From: Lachnospiraceae bacterium
GTDB taxonomy: Bacteria > Bacillota_A > Clostridia > Lachnospirales > Lachnospiraceae
Length of the DNA stretch: 37,129 nucleotides
Assembly: GCA_016287765.1 (NCBI GenBank)
Contig: JAEEWS010000026.1
Location: 1 to 37,129, forward strand
Direction of reading: 5' to 3'
Made by a program: the position numbers and the translations under genes. A model generated the notes under the pieces. The model was given only the letters and a program-made list of their open reading frames with translations. It was not told where the DNA came from and ran no database searches. This document shows positions 7,586 to 15,993 of the stretch, in pieces (the stretch's first letter is position 1; each line of letters opens with the position of its first letter).

Positions 7586-7594
7586 TGTTATTAT
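7586..7594 (+). promoter_or_regulatory. Candidate extended -10 promoter of the LysR gene
   Basis: TGT-TATTAT fits an extended -10 element; no good -35 is present. The predicted start lies about 95 nt before the LysR start codon. The rest of 7478-7696 is AT-rich with no further structure that I can support. Confidence 0.35.
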
Positions 7595-7696
7595 GAAAAT
7601 TAATAGATTTCAATTGTTTAATTATTTAGGCTAATTAACAATCGGAAGTAAAACGGGGATGGGCTATCCTTTATTATTTGCCCGGATGGAGGTTCT

Positions 7697-8593
7697 ATGA
7701 CAGACGTCAATTATGAGCTTTACAAGGTTTTTTTTCACGTTGCCAAATCACTCAGTTTCTCTGATGCGGCAGCAGATCTATTCATTTCACAGTCAGCGGT
7801 AAGCCAGTCGATCAAGGTTCTTGAACGCAGGCTGGGCCAGACATTGTTTGTGAGAAGCACCAAAAAAGTCACCCTTACAAAAGAAGGCGAGATCCTTTAC
7901 AAGCACATCGAGCCCGCTGTAAGCCTGATCACCAAGGCAGAGAATCAACTCTCTTCCGCCAAGGAAACCGGCGATATCATCTTTAAGATTGCCGCCAGCG
8001 ACACTATATGCCGTTATTTCCTGGTTCCTTATTTTAACGAGTTCCATAAAAAATATCCCGATATCCACATTAAGGTCATTAACGCTTCATCATCGGGCTG
8101 TGCTGCTCTTCTTGAAGAAAACAAGGTGGATCTCATCGTTTCCAACCACCCGAATCCCACTTTAAACAGCACCATGAAGATAGTTCCCGTAGCGGAGTTC
8201 AGGGATATGTTCGTTGCTGACCGTGATTCCTTCCCCTTTGAGGATAAAGAATTCACCTTAAGAAAGCTTTCGAAAATGCCCATCCTGATGCTGGATAAGA
8301 CTTCCACCACCAGCGTTTTCCTGCATGAGCTTTTCAGAAAGTCATCCATCGATCTTGTTCCTTCCATAGAATTGGCAAGTAACGATCTGCTGATCGATCT
8401 GGCTGAGATCGGTCTCGGTATCGCCTTTGTTCCCGATTATTGCCTCAGAAACAAAGAGAATTCCAACCTCTATGAGATAAAGATCAATGAAAAGATCCCC
8501 ACAAGACGTATAGTAGCGGCCTATGACGATTCAATGCCTCTCACTGAGCCTGCAGTCTTCTTCCTGGATCTGATCAAGAACAGCAATAAATAA
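7697..8593 (+). CDS. LysR-family transcriptional regulator
   Basis: This 298-aa protein has the LysR winged helix at residues ~1-62: ELYKVFFHVAKSLSFSDAA, the recognition helix SQSAVSQSIKVLERRLG, and the LFVRSTKKVTLTKEG wing. A periplasmic-binding-protein-like effector domain spans ~92-295. The start has a GGAGG site. It is transcribed alone and ends at a strong terminator. LysR proteins often act on a divergent neighbour, and the nearest divergent gene is purL across a 622-bp spacer, but a link to purines is not implied by the protein. Effector unknown. Confidence 0.92.
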   Translation: MTDVNYELYKVFFHVAKSLSFSDAAADLFISQSAVSQSIKVLERRLGQTLFVRSTKKVTLTKEGEILYKHIEPAVSLITKAENQLSSAKETGDIIFKIAASDTICRYFLVPYFNEFHKKYPDIHIKVINASSSGCAALLEENKVDLIVSNHPNPTLNSTMKIVPVAEFRDMFVADRDSFPFEDKEFTLRKLSKMPILMLDKTSTTSVFLHELFRKSSIDLVPSIELASNDLLIDLAEIGLGIAFVPDYCLRNKENSNLYEIKINEKIPTRRIVAAYDDSMPLTEPAVFFLDLIKNSNK

Positions 8594-8598
8594 AAATC

Positions 8599-8636
8599 AA
8601 AAGAAGCATTTGCCTGAAAAAGCAAATGCTTCTTTT
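8599..8636. terminator. Bidirectional terminator between LysR and the GH42 gene
   Basis: A 15-bp perfect stem (8599-8613 with 8622-8636, core GAAGCATTTGC) has A's at its left foot and T's at its right foot, so it ends both the LysR transcript and the convergent glycan operon. Confidence 0.9.
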
Positions 8637-8654
8637 TTATCCATGTCTTAATAT

Positions 8655-10652
8655 CTACAGTTTCTTTAATATCCTTACACCCATTTCACCGATCCAGATC
8701 TCCTCGCCTCCTTTAAACTCTTCTCCGGTAAGAAGATCAGTCGCATCACTCCAGATCTTAAAGCACTTGTTCTCAAAACCGTGATTAAGGGCAAAGATCA
8801 CAGTATTACTTCCCTTTGAACGCTGTGTAAGTTCCACATCCTTGGGTGCTTCTCCCAATGCAGGTATATTAAGATCCACACACATTCTTTCAAAGAAATT
8901 GTAATAAAAATCGGGATCTGAACTTGTGGCTATATAGTAGGCCTTACCTTCGCCGTATTCATTCATTGTGATCGCCGGCATGCCTGCATAAAAATCACTG
9001 TTATAAACAGCCAGCGCCTTTGCCTCTTCCAAATGTAAAAGGTCGCAAAGAGTTTTGGCTGTATATTCCAGTCCCAGCCAGTTAAAGCTGTTGGTCTTTT
9101 CCACAGGCAGAGCATCAATCTCTTCAACCCATATACCAAGAATGTCACGAAGCTTTCCGGGATAGCCTCCTGTGGTCACCAGGTCGTTCTCATCCACATA
9201 TCCGCTGAAGAAGGTAGTGATGAAATTTCCGCCCCTCTTAACAAAGTTACTTATCTTAATGTCATAGTCGCCCTTAACCATGTAGAGTAAAGGCGCCACA
9301 ACAATATCGTACTTATCCAGCTCGTCTTCAAAACCGATCATGTCAACCGGAATGTGAAGTTCATAAAAGGCACGATAAAACTTCTTGATCTCTTCCGGAT
9401 AATCAAGCTCCGTGGTGGGACCTGCGGAATAGGTTACAGCCCACCAGTTATCCCAGTCAAAAAGGATCGCAACTCTGGCATTTGTTTTAGCGGCAAGGGT
9501 AACAGCCTTGAGTTCCTTAAGTTCTTCACCCAGTTCTGCACATTCTTTGAATACCCTTGTGTTTTCCGTTCCCGCATGGTCAATGATGGCTCCGTGGTAC
9601 TTTTCGCATGCACCGATGCTTCTTCTCATCTGGAAGAACATTACAGTATCCGCTCCGTGAGCCACCGCCTGATAGCTGAGTTCTCTCATCTCTCCCGGAC
9701 GTTTAAGCGCACAATATCTGTTCCAGTTGGATACGCTGGGGGTCTGCTCCATGAGCCAGAAGGATTTACCTCCCTTAAGTCCCCTCATAAGATCATGCCA
9801 CATGGCAACGGACCATTCGCTGCTGTCGCATGCAGGGTAATTGTCCCAGGATATAAGATCCAGATAGGGAGCCCAGGCTTTCTGATCTATCTGGAAATGA
9901 TAGGCCATAAAGTTGGTGGTAACAGGGGTATTTGGCATATATTTCTTAATTGCATCATACTCTGCCCTGTAATCCTTAAGAAGCATATCTGACTGGAAAC
10001 GACGATAATCCAGAGTGATACCCTGAAAACAGGTTCTTGTGTATCCGAAATGCTCACTCAGTTCATTGGGCGCCACTATTTCGTTCCAATCATAAAAGGT
10101 GTGTCCCCAAAAGGCGGTATTCCATACTCTGTTTAATTCGTTCAGCGTCTTATATTTCTTCTTCAGCCATTTTCTGAAGTTTCTCTCGCAGTTTTCACAA
10201 TAGCAATCGGGACTGTATTCGTTGCTCACATGCCAGGCCACTATATTGTCATAGTTTCTGTATCTTTTTGCCAGTTTCTTTGCAAGTCTTGCCGAATATT
10301 TGATATATGTGGGACTGGAAGGGCAGGAGTTGTGACGGGCACCGAACTTCCTCTTTCGTCCTTCAAAATCAACTCTCAAAATGTCCGGATGCCTTTTTGC
10401 CATCCATGCGGGATGAGCTGCTGTAGAAGTCGCCAGACACACCTTCATGTCCGCATCCGTAACACATTCCATTATCTTATCCAGTTTTTTGAAATTATAT
10501 CTATGCTCGGAAGGCTGCAAGGTAGCCCAGGAAAAAACATTCAATGTAACAACGTCCACTCCGGCGTCCTTAAGCATCCTCATATCTTCTTCCCATACTT
10601 CTTCAGGCCATTGCTCGGGGTTATAATCTCCTCCGTACAATATCTTTTCCAT
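8655..10652 (-). CDS. GH42 beta-galactosidase
   Basis: This 665-aa enzyme has the GH42 hallmarks: N-terminal GGDYNPEQWP, the acid/base Glu145 in HVSNEYS, and the nucleophile Glu302 in FWLMEQTPS. Cys110, Cys150, Cys152 and Cys155 match the structural zinc-binding cysteines of the family. A trimerisation domain follows from ~390 and a short beta domain ends the protein. There is no signal peptide, so it acts in the cytoplasm on imported oligosaccharides. The ribosome binding site is GGAGGG. As the last gene of the operon that includes GH29, it would remove beta-galactose after defucosylation. GH42 enzymes can prefer beta-1,3, -1,4 or -1,6 galactosides; the linkage cannot be read from sequence. 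Confidence 0.95.
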   Translation of the reverse strand: MEKILYGGDYNPEQWPEEVWEEDMRMLKDAGVDVVTLNVFSWATLQPSEHRYNFKKLDKIMECVTDADMKVCLATSTAAHPAWMAKRHPDILRVDFEGRKRKFGARHNSCPSSPTYIKYSARLAKKLAKRYRNYDNIVAWHVSNEYSPDCYCENCERNFRKWLKKKYKTLNELNRVWNTAFWGHTFYDWNEIVAPNELSEHFGYTRTCFQGITLDYRRFQSDMLLKDYRAEYDAIKKYMPNTPVTTNFMAYHFQIDQKAWAPYLDLISWDNYPACDSSEWSVAMWHDLMRGLKGGKSFWLMEQTPSVSNWNRYCALKRPGEMRELSYQAVAHGADTVMFFQMRRSIGACEKYHGAIIDHAGTENTRVFKECAELGEELKELKAVTLAAKTNARVAILFDWDNWWAVTYSAGPTTELDYPEEIKKFYRAFYELHIPVDMIGFEDELDKYDIVVAPLLYMVKGDYDIKISNFVKRGGNFITTFFSGYVDENDLVTTGGYPGKLRDILGIWVEEIDALPVEKTNSFNWLGLEYTAKTLCDLLHLEEAKALAVYNSDFYAGMPAITMNEYGEGKAYYIATSSDPDFYYNFFERMCVDLNIPALGEAPKDVELTQRSKGSNTVIFALNHGFENKCFKIWSDATDLLTGEEFKGGEEIWIGEMGVRILKKL

Positions 10653-10684
10653 AATTCCCTCCTTGCTGTCTGCTTACAACTTAC

Positions 10685-11161
10685 TTATTTCCACAAAAGC
10701 CCGGAGATCACTCCGACTGTGACACCCAGAACTGCTCCCACTACCACCTGCAAAGGTGTGTGTCCCACCAGTTCCTTCAGATTTTCATCCGAAAAATCAG
10801 GTTTTGTTTTTCCGCCCTTTTCACCATAGATCAGATAATCTCTTATCTGATTCAGGAGAACCGCCTGTTTGCCTGTCTCGCGTCTGACACCTCTCGCATC
10901 ATACATTACTATTATGGCAAGTATGGCACTTATGGCAAGTTCAAAAGACCCGGGGCCGTAAAAGAATGCTGTTATGGTAAAAAGCGCACTCACGGTCGCC
11001 GAATGGCAACTGGGCATTCCTCCGGATCCCACCATTCTTTCCCAGTCTATCTTTCTGGTAAAATGAAAATTGATCAATGTTTTAATGATCTGGGCAAGCA
11101 ACCAGGAGGCAAATGCCGTAACCAATATATGATTTCCTATCAGTTCTTTAAGATATTCCAT
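10685..11161 (-). CDS. DUF212 (YuiD-like, divergent PAP2) membrane protein
   Basis: This 158-aa protein has about four hydrophobic segments and the DUF212 motifs GGMPSCHSA (residues ~47-55), VMYDARGVRRETGKQA (~85-100) and LKELVGHTPLQVVVG near the C-terminus. The family is related to PAP2 acid phosphatases, and the MPSCHSA and GHTP motifs resemble PAP2 active-site blocks; its substrate is unknown. Its ATG overlaps the stop codon of the response regulator by one base (TAATG), which suggests translational coupling. A lipid-phosphate phosphatase-like protein inside a glycan-use operon is unexpected. Confidence 0.9.
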   Translation of the reverse strand: MEYLKELIGNHILVTAFASWLLAQIIKTLINFHFTRKIDWERMVGSGGMPSCHSATVSALFTITAFFYGPGSFELAISAILAIIVMYDARGVRRETGKQAVLLNQIRDYLIYGEKGGKTKPDFSDENLKELVGHTPLQVVVGAVLGVTVGVISGLLWK

Positions 11162-12723
11162 TATTCTTCTTCCGTATCTACGTTTATAGCCTTTCTGTAT
11201 TCAGCAGGACTCTGTCCCACATATTTTCTGAATTTCTTGTGGAAATAATCCACATTTTTGTACCCCACTCTTTCCGCTATCTCGTAAACCTTAAGTTCTT
11301 TCCTCTCCAAAAGCTCCTGAGCCTTTTTGATCCTCACCTTGTCCGCATAAGTGTTAAAACTCTCGCCCACAGTTTTATTAAATATCTTCCCAAGATAACT
11401 TGAATTGTAGCCAAACAACGACGAAATGGTTTCCAGTCGCAGATTCGTATGATAATTGTGCTCTATATAATACAATATATCATCCATAACGCTGTCTCTG
11501 GAAGAATTTCCTATACCTGACATCACCTTTTCAAATTCATTTGAAAAATAACCTATGATCTCATACAGATAATTTCTGGTCTCGATAAAGCCCATGATCT
11601 CCGTATTTGATTCAAAGGGCAGATCCGCACCCGGATAACTGTGGGATATGTTCTCCTTTATCTGCAGATTGATGTCCGCCAAAAAGATCTTCACTTCGGA
11701 TATATCCGCACTCACATGATAGAGGTATTCCTCCAATGCATATAATTCCTCGGCCACCTTCCTTCTGTTAAAGGCCTGAATGTATCCGATAAGATTCCTT
11801 CCATAGGTATTTACCTTGTTTTTCTCCAGTTTCACAAGATTATTCTGAACCGAAGGCAGATCTTCAAATCCCAAAACGTGTTGCCCCTGACTGCAGAAAA
11901 ATCTTCTGTGTATCAAAAGTCTTGCCTGATCAAAGCTTTTGGAGATCTCGGAAAGACCGGTCACTTCACATCCGTAAGCTATAAACAGTGTGTCCAAAGG
12001 ACTTCCTTTTTCCGGCTCATCATCGTAGTGGGCCACGAAACGTCTGAGTTTCTCTATGGCAAGCGAACCTTTTAGCAGCAGACAACTTATATGCTTGTAT
12101 TCAAATTGCTCAAAAAGTTCATCTCCCTTGTTGGCTGCCATAAAAAGATCGGAAAACTGATAGGGAAGGACAGACGGATCCGTCACATCAAAGTTCTCAT
12201 ATGCCACTACACGATAAACATTGGCTCCCAGGCCAAGTTCATCAATGTCAATGGTATCCAGATCGGCATGTTCGGAAACAATGTCCTTAATGATCTCTTT
12301 CTTTGATTTCTTTCTGATCATCTCATTACGGCTTTTAATAGATCTTGCCTCTTCCACCGAAGTCTTTATTTCCGCAATAGCTTTGCCCAGCTCATTTTCA
12401 TCAATGGGCTTGGTAAGATAAAAATTCACATCATACTTCATTGCCTCACGGGCATAAGCAAAATCGGAGTACCCGGACAAAATTATAAAACGCCCCTCGT
12501 ACCCCGCTTCTCTGGCTTTTTTGATCACTTCCAGTCCGGAAAGTCCGGGCATTTTGATATCCATCATGGTAACGGTAGGTGACAGCCGGAGTATCCCCTC
12601 CAGAGCCTCGTCACCATTCCCCGCTTCACCGCAGATCTCAAAACCCAGTTCTTCCCAGTCCAGAATAAATTTTAAACCGTCTCTTATGATCTTTTCATCG
12701 TCAGCAATGTATAGTGTTTCCAT
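11161..12723 (-). CDS. YesN-type response regulator with AraC-type DNA-binding domain
   Basis: This 520-aa protein has an N-terminal receiver domain (acidic pair Asp8/Asp9, phosphoacceptor Asp55 in MMDIKMPG, Lys105 in YLTKP). A middle region of about 250 residues follows, then a C-terminal pair of AraC/XylS helix-turn-helices (LETISSLFGYNSSYLGKIF and VYEIAERVGYKNVDYFHKKF). Such regulators usually work with a YesM-type sensor kinase and control sugar ABC operons, but no kinase gene is adjacent. It sits between the fucosidase (14-nt gap) and DUF212 (1-nt overlap), so it is probably made with the operon it controls. Confidence 0.93.
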   Translation of the reverse strand: METLYIADDEKIIRDGLKFILDWEELGFEICGEAGNGDEALEGILRLSPTVTMMDIKMPGLSGLEVIKKAREAGYEGRFIILSGYSDFAYAREAMKYDVNFYLTKPIDENELGKAIAEIKTSVEEARSIKSRNEMIRKKSKKEIIKDIVSEHADLDTIDIDELGLGANVYRVVAYENFDVTDPSVLPYQFSDLFMAANKGDELFEQFEYKHISCLLLKGSLAIEKLRRFVAHYDDEPEKGSPLDTLFIAYGCEVTGLSEISKSFDQARLLIHRRFFCSQGQHVLGFEDLPSVQNNLVKLEKNKVNTYGRNLIGYIQAFNRRKVAEELYALEEYLYHVSADISEVKIFLADINLQIKENISHSYPGADLPFESNTEIMGFIETRNYLYEIIGYFSNEFEKVMSGIGNSSRDSVMDDILYYIEHNYHTNLRLETISSLFGYNSSYLGKIFNKTVGESFNTYADKVRIKKAQELLERKELKVYEIAERVGYKNVDYFHKKFRKYVGQSPAEYRKAINVDTEEE

Positions 12724-12737
12724 CTGTTACCTTTTTA

Positions 12738-14207
12738 CTAATCCGTTTCGACCTTTATAACAACGGGAAGAGCCGTATCCATCGCGGGGCCTTCCACATA
12801 AAGAGCCTCCTGCTCCTGACGGAATTTAACCTCTCCGTAGCCGGGCACTGAAACCCTTGTGATGATCCCCTGAAAATCAAGGCTGTTAAAATCAGCTACT
12901 CCCAAAGAGCGGATCGTAAGCTTACCGTCGGAAGGATAATGAAGACTGATGGCATATACAGAGCCGTTACCGCAGGTAAACCTGAAGTCCTCACTTGTGT
13001 ATTCCTTACCCTTAACATCCGAAAATTTACCTTCAGCTTCTTTGGTGGGTCCTTCCGCCGCTTTTTTCCAGGGTTTGGATCCATAGATGGCTTCTCCGTA
13101 TTCGGAAAGCCAATCCCCTATTTCAAAAAGGATTCTTTTATCTTCCTCAGGTATTGTTCCGTCCGATTTAGGACCAATGTTCAAAAGAAGGTTTCCGTTC
13201 TTGGCTACTACATCCACAAGATAACAAAGGATCTCATCCGCTCTCTTATATTCCAGACTGTCTGTGTAGCACCAGGAATTATAGGCTATTGCAGTATCCG
13301 TCTGCCAATGATAGGGCTGGGAAAGCGCAAACTTGCCTCTTTCCACATCCGGAACACCTGAACCGAAGGGAACGGGATCATGCTTATAGATTATTGCGGC
13401 TTCCACTCCTCTTTCCTTTGCCCGGTTGTAATAATAAGCCATAAACTTCTTAAGGTGATCCTTATAGCTCTCATGCATTATCCACCAATCGAAGTAAAGC
13501 ACGGCCGGATTATACTTGTCTACTATCTCACAGCATCTTAAAAGCCAGTCATCAAGGAATTCCTTAGTTGATGCAACGGGCGAATGAACATCTCCCATAT
13601 CCGGCTGTTCCTTAACGGAAGGCCAGTAAATGCTCTCTCTGTCCACAGAATCGTTGATATCACTGTCAAATGCACGACCGCAGCCCATGAACCAATAATG
13701 CTCGGCTCTGTGGGATGAGGTGGCAAATATCATATCATTCTTTTCGCAGGCTTTCTTTAATTCTCCCAAAATATCCTTTTTAGGTCCCATTTCGGATGCA
13801 TTCCATTTTGAAAGTTCGCTCTTATACATCTGAAAGCCGTCATGATGCTCGGCCACCGGAACTATGTAACGCGCTCCTGCCCTCTTAAATATGCTTACCC
13901 ATTCTTCGGCATCAAACTTTTCTGCCTTAAACATGGGTATGAAATCTTTATATCCGAATTCCTTCTGAGGGCCGTAGGTTTCTATGTGATGCTTAAATTC
14001 CGGTGTATCCTCAATATACATGCTTCTGGAATACCATTCGTTGCCGAAGGCAGGCACACTGAAAACGCCCCAATGAATAAAAATGCCGAACTTCTCCTGT
14101 TCAAACCAAAGAGGAGTCCTCCAGGCGGTCAGGCTTTTCCAGTCCGCATGAAAAGGTCCTTTTTCATTTACTTCATCTATATGCTTTAAATACTCTTCTC
14201 TGTTCAT
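12738..14207 (-). CDS. GH29 alpha-L-fucosidase
   Basis: This 489-aa protein has the GH29 blocks: WFEQEKFGIFIHWGVFSVPA, NEWYSRSMY, YIVPVAEHHDGFQMY, the nucleophile Asp240 in AVLYFDWW, and the C-terminal barrel end KNGNLLLNIGPKSDG. A short beta-sandwich domain ends the protein. The acid/base residue cannot be placed with confidence, as is usual for this family. There is no signal peptide, so it is intracellular. It lies 12 nt after the solute-binding protein stop and 14 nt before the response regulator. Together with GH42 it fits use of fucosylated galactosides such as mucin-type glycans, milk oligosaccharides or xyloglucan side chains; which one is not determined. Confidence 0.94.
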   Translation of the reverse strand: MNREEYLKHIDEVNEKGPFHADWKSLTAWRTPLWFEQEKFGIFIHWGVFSVPAFGNEWYSRSMYIEDTPEFKHHIETYGPQKEFGYKDFIPMFKAEKFDAEEWVSIFKRAGARYIVPVAEHHDGFQMYKSELSKWNASEMGPKKDILGELKKACEKNDMIFATSSHRAEHYWFMGCGRAFDSDINDSVDRESIYWPSVKEQPDMGDVHSPVASTKEFLDDWLLRCCEIVDKYNPAVLYFDWWIMHESYKDHLKKFMAYYYNRAKERGVEAAIIYKHDPVPFGSGVPDVERGKFALSQPYHWQTDTAIAYNSWCYTDSLEYKRADEILCYLVDVVAKNGNLLLNIGPKSDGTIPEEDKRILFEIGDWLSEYGEAIYGSKPWKKAAEGPTKEAEGKFSDVKGKEYTSEDFRFTCGNGSVYAISLHYPSDGKLTIRSLGVADFNSLDFQGIITRVSVPGYGEVKFRQEQEALYVEGPAMDTALPVVIKVETD

Positions 14208-14219
14208 AGTTTCCTCGTG

Positions 14220-15893
14220 TTATCGCTCCGACACCTCTACTCTGTGCCTTGCTGCGGCATTTCTGACCGTCCACTCCAGACAGGTTTCATATCCGTAGGC
14301 ATATCCTCTCTCGATCATGGAATCAATGTTCTTTTTAAATTCCTCTTCCGTTTCGGAATAAACTGCATTCCATGAGTAGTTTACTATGCATTGCGAAACC
14401 TGTGCGATAATTATATCATATTCATCATCTTTCGCAAGATTTGAGAAGGTGGTAGCGGGTATCAAAGTATAATTATTTTTATTAAGATAATCGCTTACGC
14501 AGGTAACATTATTTATATCACGCCATTTTTTCTCAGTTTCGCAGCGGGGCAGAGACTTGTCTTCATTCCATTTCTGCCAGTTGTAGGTAGCTCCGTTGGA
14601 ATCCGGGTTTAAGGCATCTCTTGCCCAGGTAGTGTTATTTATCTGACACTGCCCCTGATTAAAGGTGTACCCCGACTCATCCTTGGTCTCTGGGTTACTT
14701 CCGTCGGTGATACACTTAAGGCCCATCTCTGTTAAAAAAGGACATCCGCTTTCATCATAATCCCAGTTCACACCCTGTTTACCGTATTCCATGGTCATAA
14801 AGCCCTCAGGTGTACAGAGCCAGTTTATTATCTCCATACAAAGCTCGGGATATTTAGTATTCGCACCTATGCACCAGATCTGCTGTCCCCCGTATTTTGA
14901 CAGTTCATAGGCCGCAGGCGCTGCCATCTCGGGAAGCATGGGAAGCATGATCTTATTCTCGGCCAAATGGGCATCATTATTAAAATAATTACTGCCCGCA
15001 TAATCAAAAAGTGAAAAATAACAGCCTCCGTTAACCATCTTCGAAGCCATATCCACATAAGTCTGAGTCATGGAATCGGGATCCAGCAGTCCTTTTCTGT
15101 AGAGTTTATTCAAAAATGACAACATCTCTATATAGGGGCCGTCCTTTTCAAGGGCGCCGTGGTATTCACCGGTAGCAGCATCATAAAGCCCCATTTCCAT
15201 CTCATCATATCCGTAAAAGCCGGAAGCAAGAGCCTTGGCATACATCATCATAGAGCCGTCCCAATCAGGCCATATGGAAAGTGCATAGGCAGGATCTCCC
15301 TTATCATCGTACGGAGCTATCTCCTTCATCTTTTCAAAAAGAGTTACCATGTCATCCATATTCTTTATTTCCGGGCAACCCAACTGCTGATAAAGATCAG
15401 CTCTCAGATCCCAGGTATAAAAGAAAGAAGATACGCCGTCATCCTCTCCGGCCACATTGTTTCCCATACCATAGATGCGGCCGCTGTCCGTAAGCTTGCG
15501 ATTTGCATAGAGTGCATCAGACATGTTTTCCTTAATATACGGACCATAATTGTTCAAAAGGTCATCTTTTTCCCAATCCAAAAGAAGACCGGCCTTAGCG
15601 GCATTTTTATATTCGTTTCCCTTACTGCCGAAGATAACCAGATCTCCGAAGCTTTCGGAAGCAAACCTGGTCTCGTAGGTACCGTCGGTATCGGGGATGA
15701 TATTTAAGACTACGTTAAATCTTTCCAACATAACATCCGCAAACCACCCCACCTGTTTTCCGGTATAATTGGCCACCTGTGAAAACACGGTAAGAGTTAT
15801 GGGCGATAATACCTTATTCTTTTTTAGCGTATCGCAGGAGATGGCAGAAAGGCACAATACCGCTGCCATGACCAGGGCAATCCTTCTCTTCAT
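14220..15893 (-). CDS. Extracellular solute-binding lipoprotein of a sugar ABC transporter
   Basis: This 557-aa protein has a lipoprotein signal (basic MKRR, hydrophobic core, lipobox LSAISC with Cys20) and a long body typical of family 1 oligosaccharide-binding proteins. It would capture an oligosaccharide outside the membrane. It is the first gene of the GH29/YesN/DUF212/GH42 operon. The two permease genes that normally accompany such a protein are absent on both sides, so it must use permeases encoded elsewhere. The ribosome binding site is AAGGA. Only about 35 nt separate its start from the terminator of the upstream surface-protein gene, leaving little room for a promoter, so read-through from that gene is possible. 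Confidence 0.88.
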   Translation of the reverse strand: MKRRIALVMAAVLCLSAISCDTLKKNKVLSPITLTVFSQVANYTGKQVGWFADVMLERFNVVLNIIPDTDGTYETRFASESFGDLVIFGSKGNEYKNAAKAGLLLDWEKDDLLNNYGPYIKENMSDALYANRKLTDSGRIYGMGNNVAGEDDGVSSFFYTWDLRADLYQQLGCPEIKNMDDMVTLFEKMKEIAPYDDKGDPAYALSIWPDWDGSMMMYAKALASGFYGYDEMEMGLYDAATGEYHGALEKDGPYIEMLSFLNKLYRKGLLDPDSMTQTYVDMASKMVNGGCYFSLFDYAGSNYFNNDAHLAENKIMLPMLPEMAAPAAYELSKYGGQQIWCIGANTKYPELCMEIINWLCTPEGFMTMEYGKQGVNWDYDESGCPFLTEMGLKCITDGSNPETKDESGYTFNQGQCQINNTTWARDALNPDSNGATYNWQKWNEDKSLPRCETEKKWRDINNVTCVSDYLNKNNYTLIPATTFSNLAKDDEYDIIIAQVSQCIVNYSWNAVYSETEEEFKKNIDSMIERGYAYGYETCLEWTVRNAAARHRVEVSER

Positions 15894-15926
15894 TTAGCTT
15901 ATCCTTATAAACCGTTCGTCGGTTTT

Positions 15927-15959
15927 AAAAATGGGCGGCACTTTTTGTGCGCCGCCCAT
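15927..15959 (-). terminator. Terminator after the repeat surface protein gene
   Basis: On the minus strand a GC-rich stem (ATGGGCGG arms with inner GCAC/GTGC and an A-rich loop) is followed by TTTTTAAAA. It separates the surface-protein gene from the glycan operon. Its single short T run may allow partial read-through. Confidence 0.7.
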
Positions 15960-15993
15960 AGATTAACACTTTAACAGTCAAATGGCAACTGTT

